DNA from: Pseudobacteroides cellulosolvens ATCC 35603 = DSM 2933
GTDB taxonomy: Bacteria > Bacillota > Clostridia > Acetivibrionales > DSM-2933
DNA: 64,000 nt
NCBI RefSeq assembly: GCF_001262605.1
Contig: NZ_LGTC01000001.1
Span: forward strand, 124,001-188,000
Direction: 5' to 3'
Shown: piece after piece, positions 36,501 through 46,595 of the stretch
Layout: each line of letters opens with the position of its first letter
Position numbering within the stretch: the first letter of the stretch is position 1
Made by a program: the position numbers and the translations under genes
The notes under the pieces: model-generated
Told to the model about the DNA's origin: nothing
The model's database searches: none
What the model saw: only the letters and a program-made list of their open reading frames with translations

Positions 36501-37066
36501 CTGTAGAGGCTGTTAAGCAGTCTCTTGAAAAGCTCAGCAATGAAGAAGTAAGGGTAAGGATAATACATGGTGGAGTTGGAGCAATTTCCGAGTCTGACGT
36601 GACCCTGGCTCAGGTTTCAAATGCTATAATAATCGGATTTAATGTTAGACCTGGTACTAATGTTGCTGAGAAGGCAAAGGATGAAGGCGTTGATCTAAGA
36701 TTGTACAGGGTTATTTACAATGCGATTGAGGACGTTAAGGCTGCCATGAAGGGTATGCTTGAGCCTACATTTAAGGAAGTAATCCAGGGGCATGCTGAAA
36801 TTAGGCAGATATTCAAGGTTTCCGGCATAGGTACAATTGCAGGATGCTATGTGACTGACGGCAAATTTACTAGAAACTCTGAAGTAAGGGTGATAAGGGA
36901 TGGAATAGTCGCATTTGAAGGTAAACTTGCTTCTTTAAAGAGGTTCAAGGATGATGCCAAGGAAGTTATGCAAGGCTTTGAATGTGGTATGTCCTTTGAA
37001 AAATTTAATGATCTGAAAGAAACTGATGTCATTGAGGCATATATAATGGAAGAAGTGGCAAGATAA
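33551..37066 (+). CDS. infB: Translation initiation factor IF-2 with long Asn/Arg-rich N-terminal extension
   Basis: 1171-aa initiator-tRNA GTPase. N-terminal IF2_N module ([20 protein letters not shown]), then an extended disordered region of about 480 residues, with an Asn/Arg/Asp-rich core (roughly residues 340-475) of NQNQ and NRPYDR-type repeats. A second IF2_N-like module follows ([20 protein letters not shown]), then the G domain ([33 protein letters not shown]) and domains II-IV. TTG 33551 is chosen because GGGGGTGAG precedes it. The catalytic half is normal; the length is well above typical IF-2. Confidence 0.97.
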   Translation: MEKVRVYELAKELNTTSKRLTEKLAEIDIHVKNHMSLLSDEEIEALYNHIGIIKQDKAKKLEVEEKKAVHASNPILNSNPVPYAAAGADLKDKSKKVAKQAPRIIRKTEIIIDTNNETVDEKVVSAPNTVKTNAPRESNKDGKNQRSSFVRTAEANSGLRAGFVRNTGSDYIKNQSFKNNYNVDNDKSDNTKHNINKDNRSNLIQESKASLNPVESTSTVKSPTINQNEDISPENEKIETKSIEKQSGNDGVSSIVEKSNLHGAEKGKLEVNVLHNIDVKETADIMKDGRTADKDNVILDRQSGGDIKPEAKNQEVREKPVNNANTDRRQGQSSFNRTDGHHNQNQNQNQNQNQNRNFRSDNRNDNRSDNRNFNRQNDRPYNNRPYDKNANTNRNNDRNTAAGTGDNRNTVDRSGNRQNDRPYFRQNDNRQNDNRNNNNNRQGDRPFNRPNDGNRPYNRPNDRPAAKHGDRQFPEIPKADLTAVQKEELSSAKNELKREFSSKDNDKDIKRDQKKDTAKPHANNKNERFKPSTVKLTEKKGISEVLSEDFILQEFYDTDDFKRTKKSSRPRKDGRGSTENKHIPPKAVLTQVKIRESITVKDLAETLKKTATEVIKKLMALGVMATLNHELDFDTAAIVSEEFGIKAEKEVEVSEEEILFDDAETNDDEELEPRPPVVVVMGHVDHGKTSLLDAIREADVVKGEAGGITQHIGAYSVKINNRNITFLDTPGHEAFTAMRARGAQVTDIAILVVAADDGVMPQTVEAINHAKAANVSIIVAVNKIDKPGANPERVKQELTEYGLVAEEWGGDVICVNVSAKKRENIDGLLEMVLLTADMLELKADPNRQAKGTVIEAKLDKDRGPTATMLVQRGTLQLGDSIVTGTTVGRIRAMVDDKGNNIKKAGPSTPVEILGLPEVPEAGETFYAITDEKVAKQLAEKRKFKIREQQLKSSAKVTLEDLFSQIKEGKVKDLNIIVKADVQGSVEAVKQSLEKLSNEEVRVRIIHGGVGAISESDVTLAQVSNAIIIGFNVRPGTNVAEKAKDEGVDLRLYRVIYNAIEDVKAAMKGMLEPTFKEVIQGHAEIRQIFKVSGIGTIAGCYVTDGKFTRNSEVRVIRDGIVAFEGKLASLKRFKDDAKEVMQGFECGMSFEKFNDLKETDVIEAYIMEEVAR
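34581..34616 (+). repeat. infB: Hexanucleotide microsatellite inside infB
   Basis: Five perfect AAAATC units (34581-34610) plus AAAATA, encoding alternating Gln and Asn. Unit loss or gain keeps frame. Confidence 0.85.
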
Positions 37067-37086
37067 AAGTACATTAAGTAAGATAA

Positions 37087-37157
37087 TTTGGAATGACTAA
37101 AATTTGTTAGCTTCCGCTATTGATTTGGAAGTGATATTTTAGTCATTCCTTGATATC
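37087..37157 (+). repeat. Dispersed palindromic repeat, copy E (short form)
   Basis: Perfect 14-bp terminal inverted repeat GGAATGACTAAAAT (37090-37103)/ATTTTAGTCATTCC (37136-37149). The right end matches copy A (GTCATTCCTTA). It occupies the infB-rbfA gap. Confidence 0.7.
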
Positions 37158-37204
37158 TGGGAAATTATGGTGTGTAATACACCGCGAATTTGAGGAGTGT
37201 TTTT

Positions 37205-37558
37205 ATGGGAGATAGAACAAGCAGGATCTCAGAGGAAATGAGAAAAGAAATCAGCGGTATAATTATGAGTGAATTGAAGGATCCACGCCTTCCAAGCATG
37301 ATTAGTGTTGTTTCTGTTAATGTTACGAAGGATTTAAGGCATGCTAAGGTTTATATAAGCGTTTTAGGCAGTGCAGAAGATAAAAAGAATGCTCAGGAAG
37401 GATTAAGGAGTGCTGCCGGGTTTATAAGACGTGAGGTAGGACATAGGATGCAGCTTCGCTATACACCTGAGATGCATTTTGAGATTGACGATTCAATTGA
37501 GCATGGTGTTTACATGACAAAGCTTATAAATGAAACTGTAAAAGGTGATAGCGAGTAA
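37205..37558 (+). CDS. rbfA: Ribosome-binding factor A
   Basis: 117-aa 30S maturation factor: ISEEMRKEISGIIMSELKDP, VSVNVTKDLRHAKVYISVLG and RYTPEMHFEIDDSIEHG. ATG 37205 follows GAGGAG. Standard place after infB. Confidence 0.97.
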   Translation: MGDRTSRISEEMRKEISGIIMSELKDPRLPSMISVVSVNVTKDLRHAKVYISVLGSAEDKKNAQEGLRSAAGFIRREVGHRMQLRYTPEMHFEIDDSIEHGVYMTKLINETVKGDSE

Positions 37559-37587
37559 GGCGATAAGGAATAAGGCGGTGTATTGAA

Positions 37588-38544
37588 ATGAATTTAGTTG
37601 AGATTATATCTGTTATTAAAGATTGTAATAGTATTGCCATTCTTCCACATGTCCAGGCAGATGGGGATGCATGGGGGTCTTGCCTTGCTCTCGGCACTGC
37701 ATTGAAAAAGCTTAATAAGAGTGTAAAAATTATATCTGAGGAGATAATACCGCGGATTTATAATTTTCTGCCGTTAGAAGATTCTTTGATTTATGACGAA
37801 AATGCCCATTATCACTTTGATCTTGTGATAGCATTGGATACAGGGGATACCGGCAGGCTAGGAAACAGAATTAAAGTGTTTGGCAGTACAGAAAACACTG
37901 TCAATATAGATCACCATGGTACAAATACAGGGTTTGCTCGCTATAATTATTTGGATGCAGAAGCAGCAGCTACAGGTGAAATTGTATATGAACTTATAAA
38001 TATTTTAAATGTTGAGATTGATACCAATATGGCTACATGCTTGTATGTTGCGATTGCTACCGATACAGGGTGCTTTAAGTTTAATAACACAACTTCCAAA
38101 ACCCATGAAATTGTATCGGCTTTAGTAAAAAAAGGAGTCAATGTAGCTGAGGTGGCACAAAGAGTTTTTGATTCAACAACAAAGGAAAGAGTAATGTTAA
38201 TGGGATATGCCATTAATACATTGGAACTTTTCGAAGAAGGCAGGCTTGCTTTCATAAGTATTACCAATGAAATGATCAAAGCTGCCAGTGCAAAGGAAGA
38301 AGACTGCGACGGTATAGTGAATATAGGTAGAAATATAGAAGGTGTTGAATCTTCGGTAGTCATTAGAGAAAAATCCCAGGGTGAGTATAAGGTTAATTTA
38401 AGATCCAAGTCTTATCTTGATGTTGGGCAGGTTGCCTTTAAGTTTGGTGGCGGAGGCCACAAAATGGCTGCAGGCTGCACAATAAAAGGGGATATGGATA
38501 GTGTCAAGAAATCTGTATATGAAGAATTGAAGAGGTTATTATAG
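37588..38544 (+). CDS. nrnA: DHH-family nanoRNase/pAp phosphatase NrnA
   Basis: 318-aa bifunctional oligoribonuclease and 3'-phosphoadenosine 5'-phosphate phosphatase. DHH metal motifs: HVQADGDAWGSCLAL, ALDTGD, DHHGTN; the C-terminal DHHA1 domain ends with FGGGGHKMAAGC. It degrades 2-5-mers of RNA in relatives. It lies between rbfA and truB as in most Firmicutes, and its TAG is immediately followed by the truB start. Confidence 0.95.
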   Translation: MNLVEIISVIKDCNSIAILPHVQADGDAWGSCLALGTALKKLNKSVKIISEEIIPRIYNFLPLEDSLIYDENAHYHFDLVIALDTGDTGRLGNRIKVFGSTENTVNIDHHGTNTGFARYNYLDAEAAATGEIVYELINILNVEIDTNMATCLYVAIATDTGCFKFNNTTSKTHEIVSALVKKGVNVAEVAQRVFDSTTKERVMLMGYAINTLELFEEGRLAFISITNEMIKAASAKEEDCDGIVNIGRNIEGVESSVVIREKSQGEYKVNLRSKSYLDVGQVAFKFGGGGHKMAAGCTIKGDMDSVKKSVYEELKRLL

Positions 38545-39432
38545 GTGGATGGAATAATAAATGTATTAAAGCCTCCAGGCATGACATCTTTTGATGTTGT
38601 AGGTTACTTAAGAGGAGTGCTGAAGACTTCAAAAATTGGTCATACGGGAACATTGGACCCGGCTGCTGTTGGTGTTCTTCCTGTATGTATAGGTAAGGCT
38701 ACAAAGATTATTGAGTATATGACTGATAAGGATAAGGTATACAGGGCGGAAATGACCCTTGGAATAGAAACTGATACACAGGATGGCTTGGGGAATATTA
38801 TTGCTGAAAGACCTGTGAATGTTACTGGAGATGAAATAATCCGTGTATTTAATGATTTTACAGGAAAACAGCAGCAAATTCCTCCAATGTACTCAGCTGT
38901 GAAAATTAACGGCAAAAAGCTCTATGAACTGGCACGTAAAGGAATTACAGTTGAACGTAAGGCCAGAGACATTGAAATATACTTCTTAAAAATAATAAAT
39001 GTTTTTGGGGATAACAGGATTTTATTTGATGTTGGCTGCTCTAAGGGGACATATATAAGGACCTTATGCTCCGACATTGGACAAAGGCTTGGAACAGGTG
39101 CACATATGTCTTTTCTTGTACGGTTGGATGCGGGCGACTTCAAAATTAAAAATGCACTGACAATTGAAGAAATAGATGAATATGCAAATAAGGGGACTCT
39201 GGATCAATATATAACTCCTATCGATAAGGCTTTCTATGGCTATAAGTATAAAATGCTGGACGAACAGCAGGAAAAAAAGCTAATGAACGGCTGTATAATT
39301 GAAAGTACTGGAGATAATTTTACTGATGGGGATCTTATAAGGCTATATAACAGGGATAAAGTATTTATTGCCATAGGTATGGTTAATATAAAAAATGGAA
39401 GGGTACTTTTAAAGTCAAAAAAGTGTTTTTAG
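38545..39432 (+). CDS. truB: tRNA pseudouridine-55 synthase
   Basis: 295-aa enzyme isomerising U55 in the T loop. Opening GIINVLKPPGMTSFDVVGYL, catalytic Asp in KIGHTGTLDPAAVGVLPV, then YELARKG and GTYIRTLCSDIG. GTG 38545 directly after the nrnA stop; ribosome site within the nrnA end. Confidence 0.98.
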   Translation: MDGIINVLKPPGMTSFDVVGYLRGVLKTSKIGHTGTLDPAAVGVLPVCIGKATKIIEYMTDKDKVYRAEMTLGIETDTQDGLGNIIAERPVNVTGDEIIRVFNDFTGKQQQIPPMYSAVKINGKKLYELARKGITVERKARDIEIYFLKIINVFGDNRILFDVGCSKGTYIRTLCSDIGQRLGTGAHMSFLVRLDAGDFKIKNALTIEEIDEYANKGTLDQYITPIDKAFYGYKYKMLDEQQEKKLMNGCIIESTGDNFTDGDLIRLYNRDKVFIAIGMVNIKNGRVLLKSKKCF

Positions 39433-39441
39433 GTGAGTAGA

Positions 39442-40385
39442 ATGCAGGTTATTTATGGGGATCAGGATAATACAAAAGTAAAAAGAGATTCAGGAGTAGG
39501 TCTTGGGAACTTTGACGGTTTGCATATAGGTCATATGACACTGATTAATACACTTATAAACGAGTCGAAGAAACTTGGAATTGATTCGGTGGTATATACT
39601 TTTTCGAAGCATCCTGAGAATATATTAAGAAAAAAATTGAATACCCCTATCATTACAACCACAAAGAAGAAAATTGAGCTTCTCCAAAATACCGGACTTG
39701 ACTACCTGTATTTTGATGATTTTGATGAGGCTTTTTCTAGAATGAAGCCTGAAGACTTTATAAAGGATATACTTTTTAACAAGCTGAAGGTTAAACTTGC
39801 TGTAACAGGCTTTGATTACAGGTTTGGGTATAAAGGGCAGGGTGATGTAAGACTACTTAAAGGTGCTGGAGAGGAATACGGTTTTGGTGTTATAGTCGTA
39901 CCGCCTGTAAAAATTGATGAACATGTAATAAGCAGTACATCCATAAGACAATCTGTAACAAAGGGAAATATTGAAAAGGCTAATAGATTTCTGGGAAGAC
40001 ACTTTTCCATTTCAGGAACTGTAACAAAAGGAAGGCGAGTAGGAAACACAATAGGGTTTCCTACTGCAAATATTTCTTATTATGATAAAATTATATTGCC
40101 TCATACCGGAGTTTACATAACTAGTACACTTGTGGAAAACAAAATATATAATAGTGTTACAAGCATAGGATAAATCCTACGTTTAAAGAAAACCTTCCTA
40201 TAAGCATTGAAACCCATATTTTGGACTTCAATGAAGAAATATATGGCAAGGAAATTGAAGTTGCTTTTATAAAACGCTTAAGGAATGAAAAGGATTTTGG
40301 AAGCGTTGATGAACTTATAAGACAGATAAAAACTGATGTATCCGATGCCAGAAAATATTTTGACAGCATGAAACCAACTAAATAG
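39442..40385 (+). CDS. ribF: Riboflavin kinase/FAD synthetase, one-base frameshift
   Basis: Bifunctional enzyme making FMN and FAD. N-terminal adenylyltransferase domain (GLGNFDGLHIGHMTLI, STSIRQSV) and C-terminal flavokinase (GRRVGNTIGFPTANIS). The raw frame stops at 40173 after VTSIG. One additional G in GG 40168-40169 restores GINPTFKENLPISIETHILD and runs to TAG 40385, giving 314 aa, the normal length. As RibF is essential, a sequencing error is likely. ATG 39442 has AGGTGAG upstream; GTG 39433 lies inside that site. Confidence 0.93.
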
Positions 40386-40391
40386 TTTAAA

Positions 40392-41441
40392 TTATTTATC
40401 AAATTGTTTTTTGCTTTTCAAATTTTTTACAGACTGCCTTTCTATAATTTCTGCAGAAAGAAGTATTTTTTCCTTCGGGCCACTAGGTAAATTTATTCTC
40501 TCAATAAGCTTTTGAACAGCCTTTGTACCCATAAATTCCTTGTGAACATTTAAAGTGGTAAGTCGTGGTGTAATGCTGTGGGATAAATCAATATTGTCAA
40601 AACTGATTATTGAAATATCATTAGGAACCTTATATCCTAAAATGTTAAGGACTTTAATTACGGAAATGGCCTCATGATCGCAACAGCAGAAAAAAGCTGT
40701 TGGCATGGAAGGCAGTTTTTTCATCTCATTAACAGCATTTTCAACGCTTTCGTTAGCCACTACTCCAATACATTTATCAGTTATAAGGTAATTGGGGTTA
40801 AGCTTTAAATTATTAATGTCCAGTGCCTTTAAAAATCCAACATACCTGTCGTAAAAACTTACTGCCGCTTTTATATCACCAGTAAAACCCAATTCAGTAT
40901 GTCCGTGATTTATAAGATATTCGGTAGCTATGTAGCCGCAGTTTTGGTTGTCGCTTAATACATAATCTATATAGATATCCTCATAGTAGTGATCTACCAT
41001 AACCATAGGTATATTTAAAGAATTAAGTGTTTGAGCAGTACTCTTTCTAACGCGTCCAATTGTAATTACACCTGACACAAGCCCTTCTGTTATGCACATC
41101 GGAACTTGGAAATTTTCTTCACTGTCATCATATACATGCAGCATCAGATTAAGACTGTTCTTTTTTGCTTCAGATTCGATTCCAAGCTGAATAAAAGCAA
41201 AAAAGCCTGTTGTGTCATAAGTACTTTTTGATTGTAAAAGGCATATATTTCTTAATGGAGTTTTTTTAACATCAAAATTTTCAAATCTTTTTATATTTAT
41301 AACCTAACTGTTTTGCGGTTTCCAAAACAGATTTTCTTGTTTTCTCACTTATTCCGGCATGTTTCTAAATACCAGTGAAACGGTATTTTTTGTAATACCT
41401 AGCTTTTCGGCAATATCCTCCATGCTTACCTTATCTTGCAT
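40392..41441 (-). CDS. LacI-family transcriptional regulator, two compensating frameshifts
   Basis: 349-aa repressor when corrected. N-terminal HTH VSMEDIAEKLGITKNTVSLV is encoded from ATG 41441 (GGAGGAATT upstream). The frame then breaks: a missing G/C at 41354-41357 restores MPGISEKTRKSVLETAKQLG, and one surplus A in the five-base run 41288-41292 returns to the downstream frame. The rest is a periplasmic-binding-protein-like sensor (TEYLINHGHTELGFTGDIKA, DISIISFDNIDLSHSITPRL, TTLNVHKEFMGTKAV). Convergent with ribF; effector and targets unknown. Confidence 0.88.
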
Positions 41442-41793
41442 AATTCCTCCAGATAAATAAATAATTCCATAATAGTATACAGTTAGTTAAATAATTTGTA
41501 TGTATTAATGGTTAAAGTAAATGTTATTGTTATAATGGTATTATACTCTATTAATTTAATTTTAGAAAGAACTATATGTTTTGCAATAATCATTTTACAT
41601 ATTTAATTATTGCAAAACATTTTCCTACATAAAAATCAGTAATAATGTATTAATCTACATTTGGTAGAACCAAATAACAAAAGCTTTAATGTTATTTGTA
41701 TTTTTTGAAATGCCCTTATTGAAACTTTTTCATCAGAAATATATACTTATACTAATTGCTTCAATATAATTGGAAATGCGGGAAAGGGGCAGT
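41442..41793. other. AT-rich gap upstream of hypF and the LacI-type gene
   Basis: 350 bp between divergent genes. It contains a perfect 14-bp inverted repeat (own entry), several TATAAT-like boxes and no convincing ORF. Nothing else recognised. Confidence 0.6.
41577..41619. promoter_or_regulatory. 14-bp inverted repeat, operator or terminator candidate
   Basis: TGTTTTGCAATAAT (41577-41590) and ATTATTGCAAAACA (41606-41619), 15-nt loop, in the divergent gap between a LacI-type regulator and hypF. No T-run follows on the plus strand beyond ATTTTCC. It could be an operator for the adjacent regulator. Confidence 0.5.
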
Positions 41794-44120
41794 ATGGAAA
41801 GGGATATTGTTTGTGTTAAAATTAAAATTTCAGGTATTGTTCAAGGAGTGGGGTTTAGGCCTTTTGTACGGAGGCTTGCTAAGGCTCTTTCCATAAATGG
41901 ACTTGTAAAAAATACAGATAGCAGTGTAGAAGTTACTGCAGAAGGGAGCAAGTCACATATTGATAAATTTTGCAGTAGGATTAGGGAGGATGCACCTAAA
42001 AACTCATGGATTAAGGAAGTTATTATAAACGATCATGACATATGTGGATTTGAGAATTTTGATATTATAGAAAGCAATACTATAGGGGAAAGAAACACCT
42101 ATATATCCCCTGATTTATCCATTTGCAATGAATGCAGGGAGGAATTTTTTGAAAAAAAAATAAAAGATACCTCTACCCTTTTATTAACTGCACCAATTGC
42201 GGTCCTAGATTTACAATTATTGAGGGTATACCTTACGACAGGGACAAAACAACAATGAAAAAGTTTAATATGTGTCCTTCGTGCAAGAGGGAGTATGATG
42301 ATTATGGTGATAGAAGGTACCATGCACAGCCAGTATCATGCCGGGATTGTGGACCTACCATAAAGCTGTGTGACAGTACGGAAGAATGTATGGATGATAG
42401 GAACATATTTACGTATTGCGGTCAAATTATTTCGGAAGGTAAAATTTTGGCAATTAAGGGTATTGGAGGATATCATCTTGCTTGTGATGCTATGAATACT
42501 GAGGCCGTTAGGAGACTTAGACAAAGAAAAATTAGAGATGATAAACCCTTTGCAGTTATGGTAAAGGATTATGAAACAGCTAATAAATATTGCCATATAA
42601 GTCCCTTTGAAAGAAAGCTATTAGAATCAAAGGAAGCACCTATTGTGCTTCTTAAATTAAGAGATAGAGGCATGCTTCCATGTATGGTAGCACCTGGCAA
42701 CCCATACCTAGGAGTAATGCTTCCATATACACCTATACATTTAGGGCTTATAAATGCCATTGACTCCCATATGCTGGTTATGACAAGCGGGAATAAAAGC
42801 AGTGAACCTATTTATTATAGGGATCAGGATGCTATTTCTAATCTTCAGGATATAGCAGACTTAATTCTTATCCATGATAGGGAAATTTATATCAGAACTG
42901 ATGACTCTGTAACTAGAGAAGTCCTAGGGAAAGAATATATGATAAGAAGGTCGCGAGGATATGTTCCTTTGCCTCTTACCATAAATTTAGAAGGTAAGGT
43001 TTTACCAAGAGTTCTAGCTTGCGGAGGTGAACTTAAAAATACGTTTTGCATAACAAAGGGTGATGACTTTTATATAAGCCATCATATTGGAGATCTTGAA
43101 AATATGGAAACCAATAAATCCTTTGAAGAGGGTATAGAGCATTTTAAAAATATATTAAATACAGACTTTGATATAGTTGCCTGTGATATGCATCCGGAAT
43201 ATCTATCTACCAAATACGCACTTACTCTTAATAAGAAAGTATATTTTGTTCAGCATCATCATGCACATATAGCTTCATGTATGGTGGATAATAATTTGTC
43301 CGGTGAAGTTATTGGTGTTGCTTTTGATGGAACGGGGTATGGTGAGGATGGCAATATATGGGGTGGAGAGTTCTTTACCGGTGGTTACAGGGGTTTTAAA
43401 AGGGCAGCACACCTTGAATATATCAAAATGCCTGGTGGGGATATGGCAGTAAAAGAGCCCTGGAGAATGGCATTAAGCTATATTGGCAACAGTATAAAGG
43501 ATAACTATGGTAAAAATCAAGACGATGATGGAATAAATATAGAGGGAGATACATTCTTAAGGGATATTGACTATAAGGCCATCAGAACCATTGAACTTAT
43601 GATGGAACGCAATATAAACTGCCCAGTGACTTCAAGTATGGGCAGGCTTTTCGATGCGGTTTCTGCAATTTTAGGATTGAGAAATACTATAAGCTATGAG
43701 GGACAGGCTGCTATAGAGCTTGAATATCTGGCCTTAGACAGTACTTTGGAAGTTGTGGAGCCTTACAGTATTTCAATTGAGCATAAAAATAATGTTTATA
43801 TTATAAGCACAAAAGAGTTAATTAGTGATATAATCAGGTCAGTTGTAAATGGTGAGAAAAAGGCTGATATTTCATTAAGGTTCCATGAAAGCATAGCAGA
43901 AATGGTGCTTTGCTGCTGCAGTAGAATAAGGGAGGCCTCAGGATTAAATAGAGTGGTTTTAAGCGGTGGTGTGTTTCAAAATATTACACTTTTGAAAAGT
44001 TGCATTAAACTTCTTAAGAATAATGACTTTGAGGTTTTCTACCATGAAAAGGTGCCGTCAAATGACGGTGGTATATCTTTAGGTCAGGCTATGATGGCTT
44101 GCATGGACAATATCGATTGA
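41794..44120 (+). CDS. hypF: [NiFe]-hydrogenase maturation carbamoyltransferase HypF, one-base frameshift
   Basis: 775 aa when corrected. Acylphosphatase domain (SGIVQGVGFRPFVRRLAKAL), tandem zinc fingers (CNEC; CTNCGP; CPSC; CRDCGP), YrdC-like domain (AIKGIGGYHLACDA) and Kae1-like carbamoyltransferase domain (VQHHHAHIASCMVDN, GVAFDGTGYGEDGNIWGGEF, SGGVFQN). Makes the CN ligands of the [NiFe] active site with HypE. The raw frame breaks in the nine-A run 42152-42160; ten A restores KRYLYPFINCTNCGPRFTII. ATG 41794 follows AAAGGGG. First of hypF-C-D-E. Confidence 0.95.
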
Positions 44121-44148
44121 AGATAGAGGCTTAAAAGGAGGAGTTTAT

Positions 44149-44373
44149 ATGTGTCTGGCTTTGCCGGGTAAAATTATAGAGATTAAAGGGAAAACAGGTC
44201 TAGTTGAAATGCTAGGAGTAAGCAGAGAGGTTTCATTGGAGCTTATAAAGGATTATAAGCCGGGGGATTATGTGCTGGTACATGCAGGCTGTGCTATTTC
44301 CAAAGTTGACGAGGAGGAAGCAATAAAAACCATTGAGCTTTTCAACGAGTTAAAGGAGATGGACAATGGATAA
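44149..44373 (+). CDS. hypC: Hydrogenase assembly chaperone HypC
   Basis: 74-aa HypC/HupF chaperone: MCLALPGKIIEIKGKTGLVE with the essential N-terminal Cys2, and DYVLVHAGCAISKVDEEEA. It forms the HypC-HypD complex carrying the Fe(CN)2CO unit. AAAGGAGG precedes ATG; overlaps hypD by 8 bp. Confidence 0.98.
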   Translation: MCLALPGKIIEIKGKTGLVEMLGVSREVSLELIKDYKPGDYVLVHAGCAISKVDEEEAIKTIELFNELKEMDNG

Positions 44374-45454
44374 TTTATCTACAGCTTTCAGAGACCCCAA
44401 AATGGCATCTTTGATATCTGAGAAGCTTTCAAAGTACAAGGAAGGAAAAATAAATATTATGGAGGTATGTGGCACACATACAATGTCCATTTCCAGGTAT
44501 GGTATAAGATCTCTTCTCCCTGAAGGTATTAATCTTATTTCCGGGCCGGGCTGTCCTGTATGTGTTACACCATTGTATTATATAAATTCTGCGATAGAGT
44601 TATCAGAAGCAGAAGATGTTATAATTACTACGTTCGGAGATTTGATGAAGGTACCGGGAACCAGCTCAAGCCTTCTTAAGGAAAAAGCAAAGGGAAAAGA
44701 TATAAGAATAGTATATTCGCCTTTGGATTCATTAAAAATTGCTTTGGAAAACAAAAGTAAAAGGGTTGTCTTTTTATCAGTGGGATTTGAAACCACAACA
44801 CCAGTAGCGGCACTTACCGTACTGAAGGCCAGTGAGGAAGGTATCGGCAATTTTTCTGTTCTATCTGCCAATAAAACCATTCCAAATGCTCTAAAAATAT
44901 TAGCATTGGATGAGGATGTAAAAGTCCACGGCTACTTGTATCCTGGACATGTCAGTGCCATTACAGGAACAAAGCTATACCATGAGCTTGCTTTGCAGTA
45001 TGGCATTCCAGGTGTTGTAGCTGGGTTTGAACCGCTGGATATTTTACATGGTATATTAACCCTTACTGAGATGATAAATGATAATAAAAAAGCGGTTGTC
45101 AATGAGTATAAAAGGGCTGTTAACGAAGAAGGAAATCCAGAGGCATTAAAAGTTACCGATCGGGTATTTAGTGCATGTGATTCTGTTTGGAGGGGCATTG
45201 GCAATATACCTCTTTCAGGCCTTGTTATAAGGGATGAATTTCAAGCTTTTGATGCATGGAAGGTTTATGATCTGAAGCCTTGCATTACAGAAGAAACACC
45301 AGGATGTAAATGCGGGGAAATATTGAAGGGAAGACTTAAACCGACAGACTGCAAATTATATGGTAAGAAATGCACACCGGAAAATCCTGTGGGAGCTTGC
45401 ATGGTTTCCTCAGAAGGAACTTGTGCTGCTTATTACAGGTATCAGGGGGTATAA
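44366..45454 (+). CDS. hypD: Hydrogenase formation protein HypD
   Basis: 362-aa 4Fe-4S scaffold on which the Fe(CN)2CO cofactor is assembled. MEVCGTHTMSISRYGIRSLL, GPGCPVCVTP, SVGFETTTPVAALT, GYLYPGHVSAITG and C-terminal cysteine cluster (PGCKCGEILKG, CKLYGKKCTPENPVGACMVS). Overlaps hypC; hypE follows after 1 bp. Confidence 0.98.
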   Translation: MDNLSTAFRDPKMASLISEKLSKYKEGKINIMEVCGTHTMSISRYGIRSLLPEGINLISGPGCPVCVTPLYYINSAIELSEAEDVIITTFGDLMKVPGTSSSLLKEKAKGKDIRIVYSPLDSLKIALENKSKRVVFLSVGFETTTPVAALTVLKASEEGIGNFSVLSANKTIPNALKILALDEDVKVHGYLYPGHVSAITGTKLYHELALQYGIPGVVAGFEPLDILHGILTLTEMINDNKKAVVNEYKRAVNEEGNPEALKVTDRVFSACDSVWRGIGNIPLSGLVIRDEFQAFDAWKVYDLKPCITEETPGCKCGEILKGRLKPTDCKLYGKKCTPENPVGACMVSSEGTCAAYYRYQGV

Positions 45455-45455
45455 T

Positions 45456-46460
45456 ATGTCGGATATAATTACACTTGCTCACGGCAGTGGTGGCAAAACT
45501 ACCGGAGACCTAATAAAGAATATTTTTGTAAAACATTTTAATAATGATATATTGATGAAAAATGATGATGCGGCATCCTTTATGCTCTCAGGTAAAGTCG
45601 CATTTACAACCGATTCTTTTGTAATAACCCCTGTTTTTTTTAATGGAGGGAATATTGGAAAACTGGCTATATGCGGTACTGTTAACGACCTTGCTGCCCT
45701 TGGGGCAACTCCTTTATTCTTAAGCTGTGGATTTATAATAGAAGAGGGTTTACCTATAAAGGAGCTGGAAGCTATAGTGGAGTCCATGGGAAACACAGCA
45801 AAAGAAGCAGGGGTTAAAATAGTCACTGGAGACACAAAGGTAGTACAAAAAAATGCTGCAGACAAAATATTTATAAACACGTCGGGTATTGGAATTATTC
45901 CTGACGGAATAGATATATCGGGAAATAATGCAAAACCTGGCGACAAGGTAATAGTTACCGGGACTGTTGGTGATCATGGATGTTCCATATTACTGGAGAG
46001 GGAAAGGCTTGACATATTCACAGACCTAAGTAGTGACTGTGCACCGCTTAATAAGATGGTTGGAGAGGTTATGGCAAAGACGGGCAATATACATGTTATG
46101 AGGGACCCTACAAGAGGGGGAGTTGCAGCTACTTTAAATGAAATTGCAGTCCAAAGTAAAGTAGGTATAAAGCTGTATGAAAACAGAATACCTGTCAAAG
46201 ATCAGGTAAGAGGTGTTTGCGAGCTTTTAGGCATGGACCCTCTATATATGGCTAACGAGGGCAAAATGCTTATAATAGCACCCGATGACTCTGTAGATAC
46301 TATAATGAGTGTATTAAGAAATTCGGCATACGGTGCCCAAGCCTGCATCATAGGTGAAGTAACAGATGATCATAAAGGCAGGGTTGTAATGAATACACTT
46401 GCTGGTGGTAACAGGATAGTTGATATGCCTGTTGGGGATCAATTGCCGAGAATATGTTAG
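45456..46460 (+). CDS. hypE: Hydrogenase expression/formation protein HypE
   Basis: 334-aa AIR-synthase-like ATPase that dehydrates the HypF-made carbamoyl group to cyanide on its C-terminal Cys. ITLAHGSGGKTTGDLI near the start, AFTTDSFVITPVFF, MRDPTRGGVAATLNEIA, and the invariant C-terminus PRIC. ATG 45456 with GGGGGT upstream; frame extends back into hypD but without support. hypA, hypB and the hydrogenase structural genes are not in this window. Confidence 0.98.
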   Translation: MSDIITLAHGSGGKTTGDLIKNIFVKHFNNDILMKNDDAASFMLSGKVAFTTDSFVITPVFFNGGNIGKLAICGTVNDLAALGATPLFLSCGFIIEEGLPIKELEAIVESMGNTAKEAGVKIVTGDTKVVQKNAADKIFINTSGIGIIPDGIDISGNNAKPGDKVIVTGTVGDHGCSILLERERLDIFTDLSSDCAPLNKMVGEVMAKTGNIHVMRDPTRGGVAATLNEIAVQSKVGIKLYENRIPVKDQVRGVCELLGMDPLYMANEGKMLIIAPDDSVDTIMSVLRNSAYGAQACIIGEVTDDHKGRVVMNTLAGGNRIVDMPVGDQLPRIC

Positions 46461-46595
46461 ATAAAATCAATAAATAAAAAATAAAAACCAATAATTGAAT
46501 ATTATAGCAATAATTTATTATACTATATATGTTGTGAAAAAGATTTTACTTTAGCAAATGCAGCGAATATATTACTTAAGAAAGGTAGGTTTAGT

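Noticed and set aside
41770..44120. hypF, ribF, lgt, M16 and LacI-type genes as pseudogenes
   Set aside because: Single run-length corrections restore full normal proteins, and some are essential; error is the simpler reading.
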